From Klebsiella huaxiensis (lineage in GTDB: Bacteria > Pseudomonadota > Gammaproteobacteria > Enterobacterales > Enterobacteriaceae): 64,000 nt of DNA. This document shows positions 8,907 to 17,056 of this stretch, one piece after another (position 1 is the stretch's first letter; each line of letters starts with the position of its first letter). The notes under the pieces were generated by a model. It saw only the letters and a list, made by a program, of their open reading frames with translations. It did no database searches and was not told the DNA's origin. The position numbers and the translations under genes were made by a program. The stretch spans positions 5,642,001-5,706,000 of the forward strand of contig NZ_CP036175.1 of the NCBI RefSeq assembly GCF_003261575.2, given 5' to 3'.

Positions 8907-9512
8907 TCAAGGTTGTAACACGATCCGATTCGACTCCAGCATGACAGCCGACAGTGTATGAGCCGCAAAAACAGCCATACAGGCTGACAAGTCGCCATTC
9001 ACAAGAAACTCAACCGGCGCAACGAGTTTCCCTCCATCCGAAAATCCGCAGGTCAGTGCCGACTTCCTTACCAGCAGTGCATTCGCATCGCTGTATTCCA
9101 GGGCCAGAAGCGTTTCATTGTCCCAGTCCCTGTCACTCACCGCTGCATTGACCCAGCCCCGCGATTTAAGCTGTTCAATTGCGTACGTCAGCCGATACAA
9201 ATCCGACTGCGCTGACACCGGTCCGGTGCACGAAGACCACAGATATTCCAGACGACTGAATAAGCTGGCGGCAAGGCCTTTGTTACGCCCCAGCGTCAGC
9301 AATCCCTCAATATCAGATGCGATTGCACGTGGAAACCGTTTTTGCTTATACGCCACCGTTAACCAGCGCAGTATAAATGCATGCGTGCTGAGTGGCGACA
9401 ATGCCTGACCATCCTGCTGAGCGGTACGTAAGGCGACAAGGGCGCACCAGGCGAAATGCGCAAGTGCTGTGACGGTTTGTTCCGGGGGTAAGGTATCGTG
9501 AGCTTTTTTCAT
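8907..9512 (-). CDS. DUF2913 family protein
   Basis: 201 residues. It matches the DUF2913 pattern by eye: an N-terminal LAHFAWCALVALR helix, FILRWL, KRFPRAIASDIEGLLTLGR, and the late motif NETLLALEYSDANALLVRKS ending in a LESNRI tail. The function of the family is unknown to me. No signal peptide or membrane segment. It is the most downstream gene of the leftward cluster headed by the genes near 11-12 kb. DUF2913 genes are common neighbours of AlpA/Gp2-type genes in enterobacterial islands. The ribosome site is weak. Confidence 0.65.
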   Translation of the reverse strand: MKKAHDTLPPEQTVTALAHFAWCALVALRTAQQDGQALSPLSTHAFILRWLTVAYKQKRFPRAIASDIEGLLTLGRNKGLAASLFSRLEYLWSSCTGPVSAQSDLYRLTYAIEQLKSRGWVNAAVSDRDWDNETLLALEYSDANALLVRKSALTCGFSDGGKLVAPVEFLVNGDLSACMAVFAAHTLSAVMLESNRIVLQP

Positions 9513-9588
9513 TCAGGGATTATATCGGCGCTGCAGACACCGGGGAAGACCTGGATAACTCCCCCATTAATTAGAGAAGCTATTACTT

Positions 9589-10155
9589 TCACGGACAAAT
9601 CATCCCCGTTCTGGCCGTTGCTATTGGCTCTGACATGGCCTTAACATGCACGGTAAGCTGGTTAAAGGGTGTTGCGAAGACTCCCTGAGCGACGCGGTTA
9701 ATAATGATCTGCGTCATACTCGTTACACCGTCAGTGCAGGCGGTACCGGTCACCTTTTGCCATGCGTCGGCGATGATGGCGTTAAGCCCCGGAGGCGCAC
9801 TGTCGGTCAGTTGCAGGTTTCGCCCTGTACCCAGCGTATCGAGATTGAGCAGCAGCACCATTTTGCACTCCGGTGCGCTGGCCGTCTCCCATATCCAGCG
9901 TAACAGCGTCGGGAGTGAACGATGTCGTGCCTGCTGACGCTGGCGCGAATATTCGCCGGTGCGCTGCCAGACTTCAGAGTGAAAACGCAGAATCAATGAC
10001 CGGTATTCGCTCATGGCTTCACGATACGGTAGCGCCAGCGTAAAGCTGAATGCCGCCAGTCGCGGGTAATGGTCAACGGCCTGTTGCAGAAATGCACGCG
10101 TGCTGACGGCATCCGCGCTGACAGCATCAGACGCCCGTATGTAAGAATGATTCAT
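9589..10155 (-). CDS. YagK/YfjJ (inovirus Gp2)-type protein, paralogue 1
   Basis: 188 residues. It shares layout with the gene at 11736-12341: a helical N-terminus ending RYR/YR.L, R.R..LPTLLRWIWE, then a beta-strand KMVLLLNLDTLG and a C-terminal helical part. This is the YagK_YfjJ_C/inovirus Gp2 pattern, a family suspected of relation to single-strand phage replication initiators. In this copy the KKHYHAVLLLN motif of the paralogue is replaced by ECKMVLLLN, so the HxH-type histidines are absent and the copy may have lost catalytic activity. Function is inferred only. Confidence 0.55.
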   Translation of the reverse strand: MNHSYIRASDAVSADAVSTRAFLQQAVDHYPRLAAFSFTLALPYREAMSEYRSLILRFHSEVWQRTGEYSRQRQQARHRSLPTLLRWIWETASAPECKMVLLLNLDTLGTGRNLQLTDSAPPGLNAIIADAWQKVTGTACTDGVTSMTQIIINRVAQGVFATPFNQLTVHVKAMSEPIATARTGMICP

Positions 10156-10230
10156 AATGCAGACTCTCTTTAGGTTAAATCAGGGAGGACACCGCCTCTA
10201 CGGCGGTATCTGGTTCATAAAGACGGGGAA

Positions 10231-10647
10231 CTATCTGGTACTGCAGCAGTAGTTTCTCTGCCAGTGCGCTTCTTCGATGCTGTAGATACCAGTCAGACAC
10301 CGGGGACAGTGCTTCACGCCCTGGTAATGGTCGCCGCACCACACGCAGTACCAGGAGAGCACCATTACCGTCGCTTCCAGCCCGTTGATGAGACTGCGCA
10401 GCTTTCGGTGCCGGGCTTCGGTTTTCACTTCCGGGTCAAGGTGGGCGCAGGCCATCAGCACATGCCGGGCCACGCTCTGCTGGTCATGTTCAAACCACGG
10501 CGGCTCCCCGTATGTCCCCGCATGGAGCACCAGTCGACAGCCGCAGGACGCGCAGCTCCATATCTGCCCCGGCGCACTCACGGCCTCCCCGGCTGTCGCG
10601 AAGTGGCCTTCGCGGTCATTGGCCAGATAACATTTCAGCATGCGCAT
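10231..10647 (-). CDS. Small zinc-ribbon protein, paralogue of the upstream gene
   Basis: 138 residues with two CxxC pairs in each half: CASCGC near residue 32, and CVWCGDHY then HCPRCLTG near residues 105-120. A WFEHDQ motif in the first half is shared with the next gene upstream (WFEHHA). This looks like a putative zinc-ribbon protein seen in enterobacterial islands; the biochemical role is unknown. GGAAGTGACGGC precedes the ATG at 10647. The start overlaps the end of the upstream paralogue by 13 bases, so the two are translationally coupled and probably arose by duplication. Confidence 0.6.
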   Translation of the reverse strand: MRMLKCYLANDREGHFATAGEAVSAPGQIWSCASCGCRLVLHAGTYGEPPWFEHDQQSVARHVLMACAHLDPEVKTEARHRKLRSLINGLEATVMVLSWYCVWCGDHYQGVKHCPRCLTGIYSIEEAHWQRNYCCSTR

Positions 10648-11054
10648 GCCGTCACTTCCTCTATCCGGTTGGTATCAGCACGCACATCACTGTGCTCGCC
10701 CGTCCGGCAGGTGAGGCAGTAGCGCTCACCGTGGTAATCACTGCCGCAGCCGTGACAGTGCCAGTCTGCGTAGAAAACCAGGGGACGGGCTTCCGGTACA
10801 TAAGACTGCAGTTGCCGGATATGGCGGGTCTCCCTCACCCCGGGCTTTACATACGGGCAGTGCTGTCGACCGTTCTCCGAAAGCTTTGCTGCATGATGTT
10901 CAAACCACGGACGTTCGGTGTCGTATTCAGGATGGTACTGCAGGGCACTGGCACACAGATGGCAGCTGTAGCGGTCATACGGCGCGGTCTGCGCGGTTAT
11001 GGCTCCCGTGAGACGGCCGTTGCCGTCCAGAGCCATAAACGATTTTGCATACAT
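10635..11054 (-). CDS. Small zinc-ribbon protein, upstream paralogue
   Basis: 139 residues from the ATG at 11054, which has AAGGAGAG 7 bases upstream; the longer ATG at 11084 has none. Cysteine pairs: CHLCAS in the first half, CHGCGSDYHGERYCLTC in the second, followed by TGEHS (compare CPRCLTGIYS in the paralogue). PWFEHH is shared with the paralogue. Likely two zinc-binding ribbons; nucleic-acid or protein binding is inference. It is in a leftward cluster with AlpA and Gp2-type genes, and its stop overlaps the next gene. Confidence 0.6.
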   Translation of the reverse strand: MYAKSFMALDGNGRLTGAITAQTAPYDRYSCHLCASALQYHPEYDTERPWFEHHAAKLSENGRQHCPYVKPGVRETRHIRQLQSYVPEARPLVFYADWHCHGCGSDYHGERYCLTCRTGEHSDVRADTNRIEEVTACAC

Positions 11055-11191
11055 AGTGGTACTCTCCTTACCGCCAGACGACACGCAGGCGTCAGCCGTC
11101 CCGGTACGGGCAGCGTGGCAGGGTGAATGGCGGTTCAGTTATGCGTTAGCGGGTCGGTACGGTTGGTGGTCGGCACCGGAATACAGAAAGG

Positions 11192-11326
11192 TTACGGTTG
11201 TGCAGGTGCGTCGGTGGGTCTGAAACAAACGGGACAGGGTCTGGCGCCACAGTACTGTCGCCGGCAACGGGGACACGTCCAGCGAACCGGGATGGCCTGT
11301 GGCTGAGTGCGGCGTCGTTTTTCCAT
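11192..11326 (-). CDS. 44-residue zinc-knuckle protein
   Basis: A small gene of 44 codons on the minus strand, reading MEKRRR, then WTCPRCRRQYCGARPCPVCF. Cysteines at 18, 21, 26, 31 and 34 form a CxxC...CxxC zinc ribbon behind a very basic N-terminus. GGGAGG lies 7 bases ahead of the ATG at 11326. It starts 17 bases after the AlpA-type gene, in the same direction, so it belongs to that transcript. The pattern YCGARPCPVC echoes the ribbons of the two larger neighbours (YCLTC, HCPRC). A basic zinc ribbon suggests nucleic-acid binding; this is inference. Confidence 0.6.
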   Translation of the reverse strand: MEKRRRTQPQAIPVRWTCPRCRRQYCGARPCPVCFRPTDAPAQP

Positions 11327-11343
11327 TCAGATATCCTCCCTGC

Positions 11344-11583
11344 TCAGACGCCACGGGAATCAGCAATACGCTGCTGCATCCAGGCTTCCACCTCGCTTCT
11401 GCGCCAGCGGGAGCTGCGCCCCAGCTTGATGGGTTTCGGAAACAACCCGTCGCCAATCAGTTTGTAAAACCATTTGTCGGTCATCCCGGTAAACGTGGTG
11501 ATAAAGGTCATGTCGATAAGCGGGTCCTGAGCTGAAAGCAGTGTGTCAAGGCTGGCATTAATATTCGTATTCAACGTGGTCAT
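11344..11583 (-). CDS. AlpA-family excisionase-like regulator
   Basis: 79 residues with the typical AlpA winged-HTH: DMTFITTFTGMTDKWFYKLI, then DGLFPKPIKLGRSSRWRRSE, then VEAWMQQRI. AlpA proteins activate integrase/excision genes of CP4-57-type elements or act as excisionases. AGGGAG lies about 9 bases before the ATG. It heads the leftward cluster of zinc-ribbon genes. No integrase gene is in the window, so its target is either outside or lost. Confidence 0.85.
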   Translation of the reverse strand: MTTLNTNINASLDTLLSAQDPLIDMTFITTFTGMTDKWFYKLIGDGLFPKPIKLGRSSRWRRSEVEAWMQQRIADSRGV

Positions 11584-11735
11584 GGTATTTTTCTCCCTCT
11601 GAGGATATGGCTATCGGGAGACGTCCGGTGGTGGTTGAATCATGGGGTTACCGGTTCTCCTCAGAGGATAGGGGAACGTTGTAAAAAATTACCCGGCCCG
11701 CACAATCAGGCCTGATGAATCGAGATATGTCTGGC

Positions 11736-12341
11736 TCAGCCACGGCTGCAACCGAAGTTACGCTCACCGTCACCGGTGATTTTGGTCTCCAGCTTGGCTA
11801 AATAGGCCGCCTGCGACAGGGCCTGTTGCAGTTGAGCACCATCGCCACGTGTCAACCATGAGACTGGACTCGCCGGGAAACGAGCCAGAACGGCATGCGC
11901 CTGTGCATCCACCTTCAGGGCGCTGCACCACGCTTGTTTAATCATACCTGCAAGCGAATCCGGGTCTTTGTAATCTCCCGGTCCGCACCACGTATCGCGG
12001 TTCAGCAACAGCACCGCGTGGTAATGCTTCTTCCCTTTGATTTCACCAAACTCCCGCGCCCAGATAAAACGCAGCGTGGTCGGCCAGACGCGTTTGCCCT
12101 CGCGACGTTGACGCGTCTGAAGGGCATCAATCCGGGCTTTCAGGGAATCGGTGAAGCGGGAGATAACAGCAGCATCGGTGGCCGCTGGCGTATCCGGCAG
12201 ACGGAGGTCAACACGCAGGGCCAGTAAGCGGGTGTAAGCGTTAAGAGCGCAACTGAAGGTATCAGCGATGCGTTGCTGCCAGTAAGGGTCGTATGTGTAA
12301 CTCATTAAAATGGACTCCGGTGGGTTATCGTTCATAACCAT
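11736..12341 (-). CDS. YagK/YfjJ (inovirus Gp2)-type protein, paralogue 2
   Basis: Up to 201 residues; an internal Met (residue 14, MSYTYDPYW, 12302) is a likely alternative start. The core carries RRVWP-type TLRFIWAREFGEIKGKKHYH followed by AVLLLNRD. This is the YagK_YfjJ_C/inovirus Gp2 signature, with a His-x-His-like KKHYH that recalls HUH replication initiators. A related role in replication or nicking of the element is inference. It stands next to AlpA as yfjJ stands near alpA in CP4-57. The gene-free, hairpin-rich tract begins some 560 bases upstream of its start. Confidence 0.65.
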   Translation of the reverse strand: MVMNDNPPESILMSYTYDPYWQQRIADTFSCALNAYTRLLALRVDLRLPDTPAATDAAVISRFTDSLKARIDALQTRQRREGKRVWPTTLRFIWAREFGEIKGKKHYHAVLLLNRDTWCGPGDYKDPDSLAGMIKQAWCSALKVDAQAHAVLARFPASPVSWLTRGDGAQLQQALSQAAYLAKLETKITGDGERNFGCSRG

Positions 12342-12476
12342 TACCGGTGCTGTTAAAAAAAACTTATTGCCTTCAGCGAGTCCGCCAGTCGATCCCTCAG
12401 AGACGGCTGGCTTCAGTAAAATATCGTGGCTGGCAGAATGATTGCGTAAAGGGTAATCGCCTCTCAGAAATCGGTT

Positions 12477-12902
12477 CTAATGCCGGGTGACCCGAAGGCT
12501 GCGAAAAAACAGTCTTCCCGTTAGACGATGGCGGGTACGCTTGACATAAGCGGCGTCAACGAGTTCATCGGGTGGCAAATCACGGGTGATATTACAAATC
12601 GTCGCCAGTGCTGTATCGGAGAGTTTAAAACTCCGTGACAAGGCGTAGTAATCCCCGGTTTTTTGGTTACTGATGTTATCGAATAACGCTCTGAAGAAAT
12701 CCGTCTGTGAAGGTCTGCGGGCGTTGATAATTGCCTCTGTCGCTTCATCCCTGAATGTTACCTCCACCTCTTCCATCCCCAGTGAGCGAATGATCCCGGC
12801 AATGTCAGGCCAGTAGCGAAGATCGAAACTGTTAAGTCGCTGCAATTCTGGCTTACAGAAGCAGCTGAAGATTGCGATGCCCTTGTATTGACCTGGACCC
12901 AA
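12477..12902 (-). CDS. Hypothetical protein, start uncertain
   Basis: Open frame of up to 141 codons from a TTG at 12902; an ATG at 12776 (MEEVEVTF) would give 99 residues. No family recognised. It has SQTDFFRALFDN and LPPDELVDAAYVKRTRHRL segments and a basic C-terminus, with no membrane segment. A stop codon lies just upstream of the TTG, and another open frame overlaps the first third on the same strand, so the reading may be frameshifted. Only moderately supported as a real gene. Confidence 0.35.
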   Translation of the reverse strand: MGPGQYKGIAIFSCFCKPELQRLNSFDLRYWPDIAGIIRSLGMEEVEVTFRDEATEAIINARRPSQTDFFRALFDNISNQKTGDYYALSRSFKLSDTALATICNITRDLPPDELVDAAYVKRTRHRLTGRLFFRSLRVTRH

Positions 12903-13021
12903 AATAGGTTGTGGTTACCCTGAAAAGCAAATATTACCCCAGAGGGATGTATATACCCGGGGCAAGAGCCCCTGTACCAGTCCCTCATTGCTGTCATGAT
13001 ATTATTACCCCGTTCAATAAG

Positions 13022-13044
13022 CCCGATAAATAATCGTTATCGGG
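13022..13044. repeat. Perfect 8-bp hairpin
   Basis: CCCGATAA and TTATCGGG around a 7-base loop. Confidence 0.6.
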
Positions 13045-13200
13045 ACTACTGCTAAAACGCCCTGTAACGCATCAGGAGCGCCATATTCATACTAACCACA
13101 GATTTCCACTATCGTGTTATTCAATGCGCTTATGCAGGCTCACAGGAAGCTATGGCGGTATAAGACACTACAGCGCTCAATTACTTATTAAATAGCTTGC

Positions 13201-13222
13201 GGTGATTACCAGGATAATCACC
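13201..13222. repeat. Perfect 8-bp hairpin
   Basis: GGTGATTA and TAATCACC around a 6-base loop; no T-tail, so not an ordinary terminator. Confidence 0.6.
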
Positions 13223-13547
13223 CTATTCCACGTCACCTCAATCGGGTTATTCTGTTTACGATACAATCATGACTATTATCACCAACACGGATAATGCCCC
13301 GTTTACAGTCGTTACCAATGGCCTTGTTTACACATATCAAAAAACTTTCAGGGATAACGGGTCACCGTAGTATCTGTAACTGACAGGTATTGTAAGCGTC
13401 AATATCAGGCAGACAGAGCAATACCGACAGGCTTACTACAGGTTAGTTCACTGACTGAGCATTTAACGCTCATCACTAATACGCAGACCAGTAATAAACC
13501 ATTGATACTCACCTGCTGATTTTCAGGCATGACCATTCACCCAAAAC

Positions 13548-13566
13548 GTTACTGTTAACCAGTAAC
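13548..13566. repeat. Perfect 7-bp hairpin
   Basis: GTTACTG and CAGTAAC around a 5-base loop. Confidence 0.5.
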
Positions 13567-14282
13567 CACCCTGTCGTTATGATTATTAGATTACTGATGT
13601 TAATCATCTTCACTTTTATCCTGACGAGGACTAGTCAATGGTAATATCGACTCAATTCAATTCTGTTTTCTTAATGATAGATTTTTAATGAGTGCTAAAC
13701 ATTCAGGTTGTGACTACATTGAATGGTGTATTTCTTACCTGATGGCAATGATTGCTCAATGGATACCATCCAATAGTACTATCCCCTTAGTGAATACCTT
13801 CAGATAATAATACCTCCCAGGCATAACCCACTTACTGATAACACATCATCGATTACTGTTACAAATGATAAGACCCCTTCTTTAATATATTAATACCAAT
13901 CCAACACGCCAGGCATAACAATAGCTATGAAGATAACCACGCCAGACAGCACTTACCTACAACAAACGCCTGCATCAGTTACTCTGGAATTATCTTTTTT
14001 CAATAACATGAAAATAGACACCACGTCATATCAAATAACCTCAATCAAATTAACCCCGTATCATCACTGCCCGCAGAAGCCCTCAATCCTGATTATGAGC
14101 AACAAAATGGAAATACCTCATGGCAGCCCGACCTGATACCAGAAATGCCCCCTGAAGCGAACCAGGCACCATGATGGGGATGAAAACGAAAGCATGCAGG
14201 AGAACAAGATAACCTATTGAGACGATACTCATCCAGTAAACAGAGAAGCATCTGAGAGATAAACAAAGAAAATGACAACTTT

Positions 14283-14374
14283 AAAACCATGGTAAAACCT
14301 TGTCAAAACCAGTATAAATCAACAATAAAACCTCACGATGACTACCAGATGTGTTTTTAAGTGACGATAAAACC
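14283..14374 (+). repeat. Five direct AAAACC repeats (iteron-like)
   Basis: AAAACC begins at 14283, 14294, 14305, 14327 and 14369. The first four are spaced 11, 11 and 22 bases, i.e. one or two helical turns, in the same orientation. Such phasing is typical of protein-binding iterons or operators. They lie just upstream of the 322-residue gene. Confidence 0.45.
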
Positions 14375-14384
14375 ATCATCGTGA
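14333..14384. promoter_or_regulatory. 9-bp dyad upstream of the 322-aa gene
   Basis: TCACGATGA (14333-14341) and its exact reverse complement TCATCGTGA (14376-14384), 34 bases apart and 68 bases before the gene at 14452. A plausible operator pair for looping or dimer binding. Confidence 0.45.
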
Positions 14385-14451
14385 TACTGTGTAGCTACAA
14401 CAATCACCACCATAACCACTACTATGTAGTTTACGATTACAGGTATCCACA

Positions 14452-15420
14452 ATGGTTGTACATTACGACAATGGCAGACAACATCTTATAAAAACCCGTG
14501 ACCTGAGAGTCTGTGCTTTTTATGCCGGGTGGCTGGGTGTTAATAAAATAATTAACACCCGTGACATTCCTCACCAGGATGCAGAAAGTTGTCGACAGGC
14601 ACTCAACAAACTGATTAATCAGTTCATACCGAATGCAGAACAGCGGGCAAGACTTTTTTCTGATATGGAAACAGCCCGTGATGAAAACATCCTTCCGCTG
14701 GAAAGTTTTGACTGGCTAGAACAGGATGAACGGGCAACATTCTGGTTATGGGCGTATATTTGCAAGGCCGGAGACTACGAACTTGGTATTGACAAACCAG
14801 CAAATGCAGAGTTCGGAAAGAACTGGTATCAGCGAATGAATCTGAGTGTATCTCCGACAAGCCACCAGGAAAGAATTAATATTATCATCTCTTTTTTCGA
14901 CAACATTATTATTCCGACCCCACCGGTAAATCATCTCAAGCGCCAGGTCATGGACAGGCTGAAAGACCAGTGGAAAAATATTTACAGCAAACCAGCTCCG
15001 CTGAAATGGTTACCTAATGAAGAAGACGCGGTACTGTGGGCATGGAACAGCCTCAAATCGCTTCAGGAAGAAAGAAATGCGCCCACTATCGGGCTCTCAT
15101 TAAATATTTCAACGCCAGGAATGAGTACCTGGTTTACCCCCCTGAGTCATTCTGAACGCAATTTAGCCCTGCGCACGGCGATCGACTTATGGGACGATGC
15201 ACCGGATACAAAGCGTTTATTCCTTCTGAACCTGAATAAAGCCTGGAACCAGCAAAAATTACGTCAGTCCCGTACCGATAAAAAAGCACTCAATACGTAC
15301 CTGAAGAACGAAACAAAAACTCGACTGGACTTTATGGCAGAACGTAGCGGAGTTCGCATCAGTGATATGCTGGAAATGCTGATTAATGACCATTACCGAA
15401 AAACCTGTGGTGGTGAGTGA
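14452..15420 (+). CDS. Unknown 322-residue protein with RHH-like C-terminus
   Basis: No family recognised. The body is rich in Trp (WLWAYIC, WKNIYSKPAPLKWLP, VLWAWNSLK) and predicted helical, with no membrane segment. The last about 40 residues, LNTYLKNETKTRLDFMAERS then GVRISDMLEMLINDHYRK, resemble a ribbon-helix-helix or MatP-like DNA-binding tail (a basic strand followed by two helices). It is the first rightward gene after the gene-free tract and sits directly behind the AAAACC repeats and the 9-bp dyad. A DNA-binding or replication/partition role is inference from tail and position. No strong ribosome site precedes the ATG. Confidence 0.6.
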   Translation: MVVHYDNGRQHLIKTRDLRVCAFYAGWLGVNKIINTRDIPHQDAESCRQALNKLINQFIPNAEQRARLFSDMETARDENILPLESFDWLEQDERATFWLWAYICKAGDYELGIDKPANAEFGKNWYQRMNLSVSPTSHQERINIIISFFDNIIIPTPPVNHLKRQVMDRLKDQWKNIYSKPAPLKWLPNEEDAVLWAWNSLKSLQEERNAPTIGLSLNISTPGMSTWFTPLSHSERNLALRTAIDLWDDAPDTKRLFLLNLNKAWNQQKLRQSRTDKKALNTYLKNETKTRLDFMAERSGVRISDMLEMLINDHYRKTCGGE

Positions 15421-15512
15421 GGGCTTTGCGCTAAAAACAAGGTGAGCGGAGGCAGTAATACAGACCAGAAATGACATTCAAAATAATTTCAGACCTATAT
15501 TACCGGTGTGAG

Positions 15513-15545
15513 AACGGCAGCAGAAGTGCTGCCGTTTTGTTATTT
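15513..15545 (+). terminator. Hairpin terminator before the glycine-zipper gene
   Basis: AACGGCAGC and GCTGCCGTT around a 6-base loop, followed by TTGTTATTT. Confidence 0.7.
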
Positions 15546-15769
15546 CACTCACGGAGGTTAATGTGTCCAGTAAGAACAAACGGGGTCCCGATACCCTGTT
15601 ACCGTCGTTATTCCTTCTCCCGGGTCAACTGTCCCACAAAATACCCGTGCGTATGCTTCTCGCGCTAAGTCACAGCTATGCTTTCTGTTCCGGTACCCAG
15701 GTCTCTCTGATACACGGTCCGCCAGCTCATGAAGGCGGCTATTTATTGCCAGTAATAAGGGAGAAAGAA

Positions 15770-16066
15770 ATGCATTGTCCGAATTGCGGTTCGCAAAACA
15801 TACGACTGCGCCATGTGGGTAAAAAGACGGGTGGGGTCATTGGCGCAACAGCCGGAGGCATTGCCGGGCTTGAAGGAGCCTCCACCGGTGCGCTGATAGG
15901 TTCAGTCATTCCGGTTGTCGGTACGATAGCCGGAGGCCTCATTGGTTTTCTGTCCGGCGCCTGTGCTGGTGCGGTGGCAGGCTCTCTGGCCGGAGAACAA
16001 CTGGACGGTACCGTCTTTGATGAATACGGCTGCACGCAGTGCGAGCATATCTTCAGTGCACCGTAA
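15770..16066 (+). CDS. Zinc-ribbon / glycine-zipper protein
   Basis: 98 residues from the ATG at 15770, with GGGAGAAAG 2-10 bases ahead. N-terminal CPNC (C3, C6) and C-terminal CTQC (C88, C91) can build one split zinc ribbon. Between them is a long Gly/Ala-rich zipper (GGVIGATAGGIAGLEGA, then GTIAGGLIGFLSGACAGAVAG) of the type that inserts in membranes or packs helices. In frame, a GTG at 15563 with GGAGG 5 bases ahead would add 69 residues (SSKNKRGPDTLLPS...). Because that ribosome site is strong, the longer form cannot be ruled out. Function unknown; unlike most zinc ribbons it may be membrane-attached. Confidence 0.65.
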   Translation: MHCPNCGSQNIRLRHVGKKTGGVIGATAGGIAGLEGASTGALIGSVIPVVGTIAGGLIGFLSGACAGAVAGSLAGEQLDGTVFDEYGCTQCEHIFSAP

Positions 16067-16327
16067 CGTTAATAAGGGTCAGCCCATCCTGCACAAAGCC
16101 TGAGCCGCTGACCGTACTCGCTACGGCACGACTGATGACAGGGCGTGTCAGCATGCTGTCGTCATTTCAGCTACCTGGCACTAACCCTTTGTTAATTCTC
16201 CTGTTTACTGAAAGATGAATTTTACTTTTTCTTTTCCGCCATTACGGGGGATGGACATAACGTGTCCCTCCCCGCCCGCATAATAACCGCATGAAATATC
16301 AACCTATTTATCGCACACGGAGCGTCC

Positions 16328-17056
16328 ATGCAACGACCCGATGAAGAGGCCCGCTACGACCGGCTGGCCGTCAGATTGTCGGTCATTATCAGCCGGTTAA
16401 TGGCCGGAGAAACGCTGACCCTTCAGACACTGTCCGGTGAGTTTGGTGTATCGATACGCACCCTGCGTCGTGACTTACATCAACGGCTGGTCCACCTCGA
16501 CATTATCGGGGAGAACGGCACGTATCGGCTCAGTGAGAGCGCCACGCGTGATCACTCTCCGGGGGCCGTTTCCTTTGCCCGCAGTACCGGTATCGCACGC
16601 ATTATCCCGTCGCAGAACCGGCAACTGATGCACCTGCTGATGAATGAAACGGGCACCTCACCCTGCTTTATCTGGCACGACTTACCGCCAGCATGGACAC
16701 AGGCTGACAGTTTTCATCGTCTGGCCGAAGCCATTTGTCATCACCGGGTGGTCAGTCTGCTGGTCGGCGGTGTCCGTCACGATGAGCAGGAGCCTTACCG
16801 CCTGATTTACCGGCATCAGCACTGGTATCTGGTCGTCTGTTGCCGGGGGAGCCTTCGGGTGTTCCGGCTGGAAGACATTATCTCGGCCTCACTCTCAGAG
16901 CAAACCTTCCGTCGCCGGAGCGAAATCAGTTCGCTCATTACTGAAGAGGGATTTATCAGCGCACTGCCCCACTTTCGCTTTATCAGTGATGTCATTCACA
17001 CCTTCAGGGAACAACACCCTGAACATCCATCCAGACCCAAAGGAGTCAAATCGTGA
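16328..17056 (+). CDS. YfjR-like HTH/WYL-domain transcriptional regulator
   Basis: 242 residues. The N-terminal winged HTH includes TLQTLSGEFGVSIRTLRRDL (about residues 35-55, DeoR-like). A C-terminal WYL-type ligand domain follows, with PYRLIYRHQHWYLVVCCRGS and FRLEDI. This matches YfjR of CP4-57. WYL regulators often sense nucleotides or DNA ends and repress phage-defence or DNA-damage operons. GGAG lies 5 bases before the ATG. The stop overlaps the GTG start of the next gene, so it is co-translated with the envelope-protein run that follows and probably regulates it. Confidence 0.8.
   Translation: MQRPDEEARYDRLAVRLSVIISRLMAGETLTLQTLSGEFGVSIRTLRRDLHQRLVHLDIIGENGTYRLSESATRDHSPGAVSFARSTGIARIIPSQNRQLMHLLMNETGTSPCFIWHDLPPAWTQADSFHRLAEAICHHRVVSLLVGGVRHDEQEPYRLIYRHQHWYLVVCCRGSLRVFRLEDIISASLSEQTFRRRSEISSLITEEGFISALPHFRFISDVIHTFREQHPEHPSRPKGVKS

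Larger units (their letters stand above)
12903..14451. other. 1.5-kb gene-free tract, hairpin-rich and AT-rich; possible origin/regulatory region
   Basis: No open frame here has a good start or familiar sequence; the longest, at 13927-14136, reads as low-complexity. Base composition is clearly AT-richer than the flanking genes. It holds several perfect short hairpins (13022-13044, 13201-13222, 13548-13566), repeated CCAGGCATAAC (near 13818 and 13909), five AAAACC repeats (14283-14374) and a 9-bp dyad (14333-14384). It lies between the leftward Gp2/AlpA half and the rightward half of the island, the place where an origin or master promoter region would be expected. Confidence 0.45.

Noticed and set aside
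13927..14136. 69-codon frame in the gene-free tract
   Set aside because: Low-complexity composition, weak start, not in line with neighbours.
12903..14451. CRISPR array
   Set aside because: Repeats are short, irregularly spaced and of several kinds; no repeat-spacer periodicity and no cas genes.
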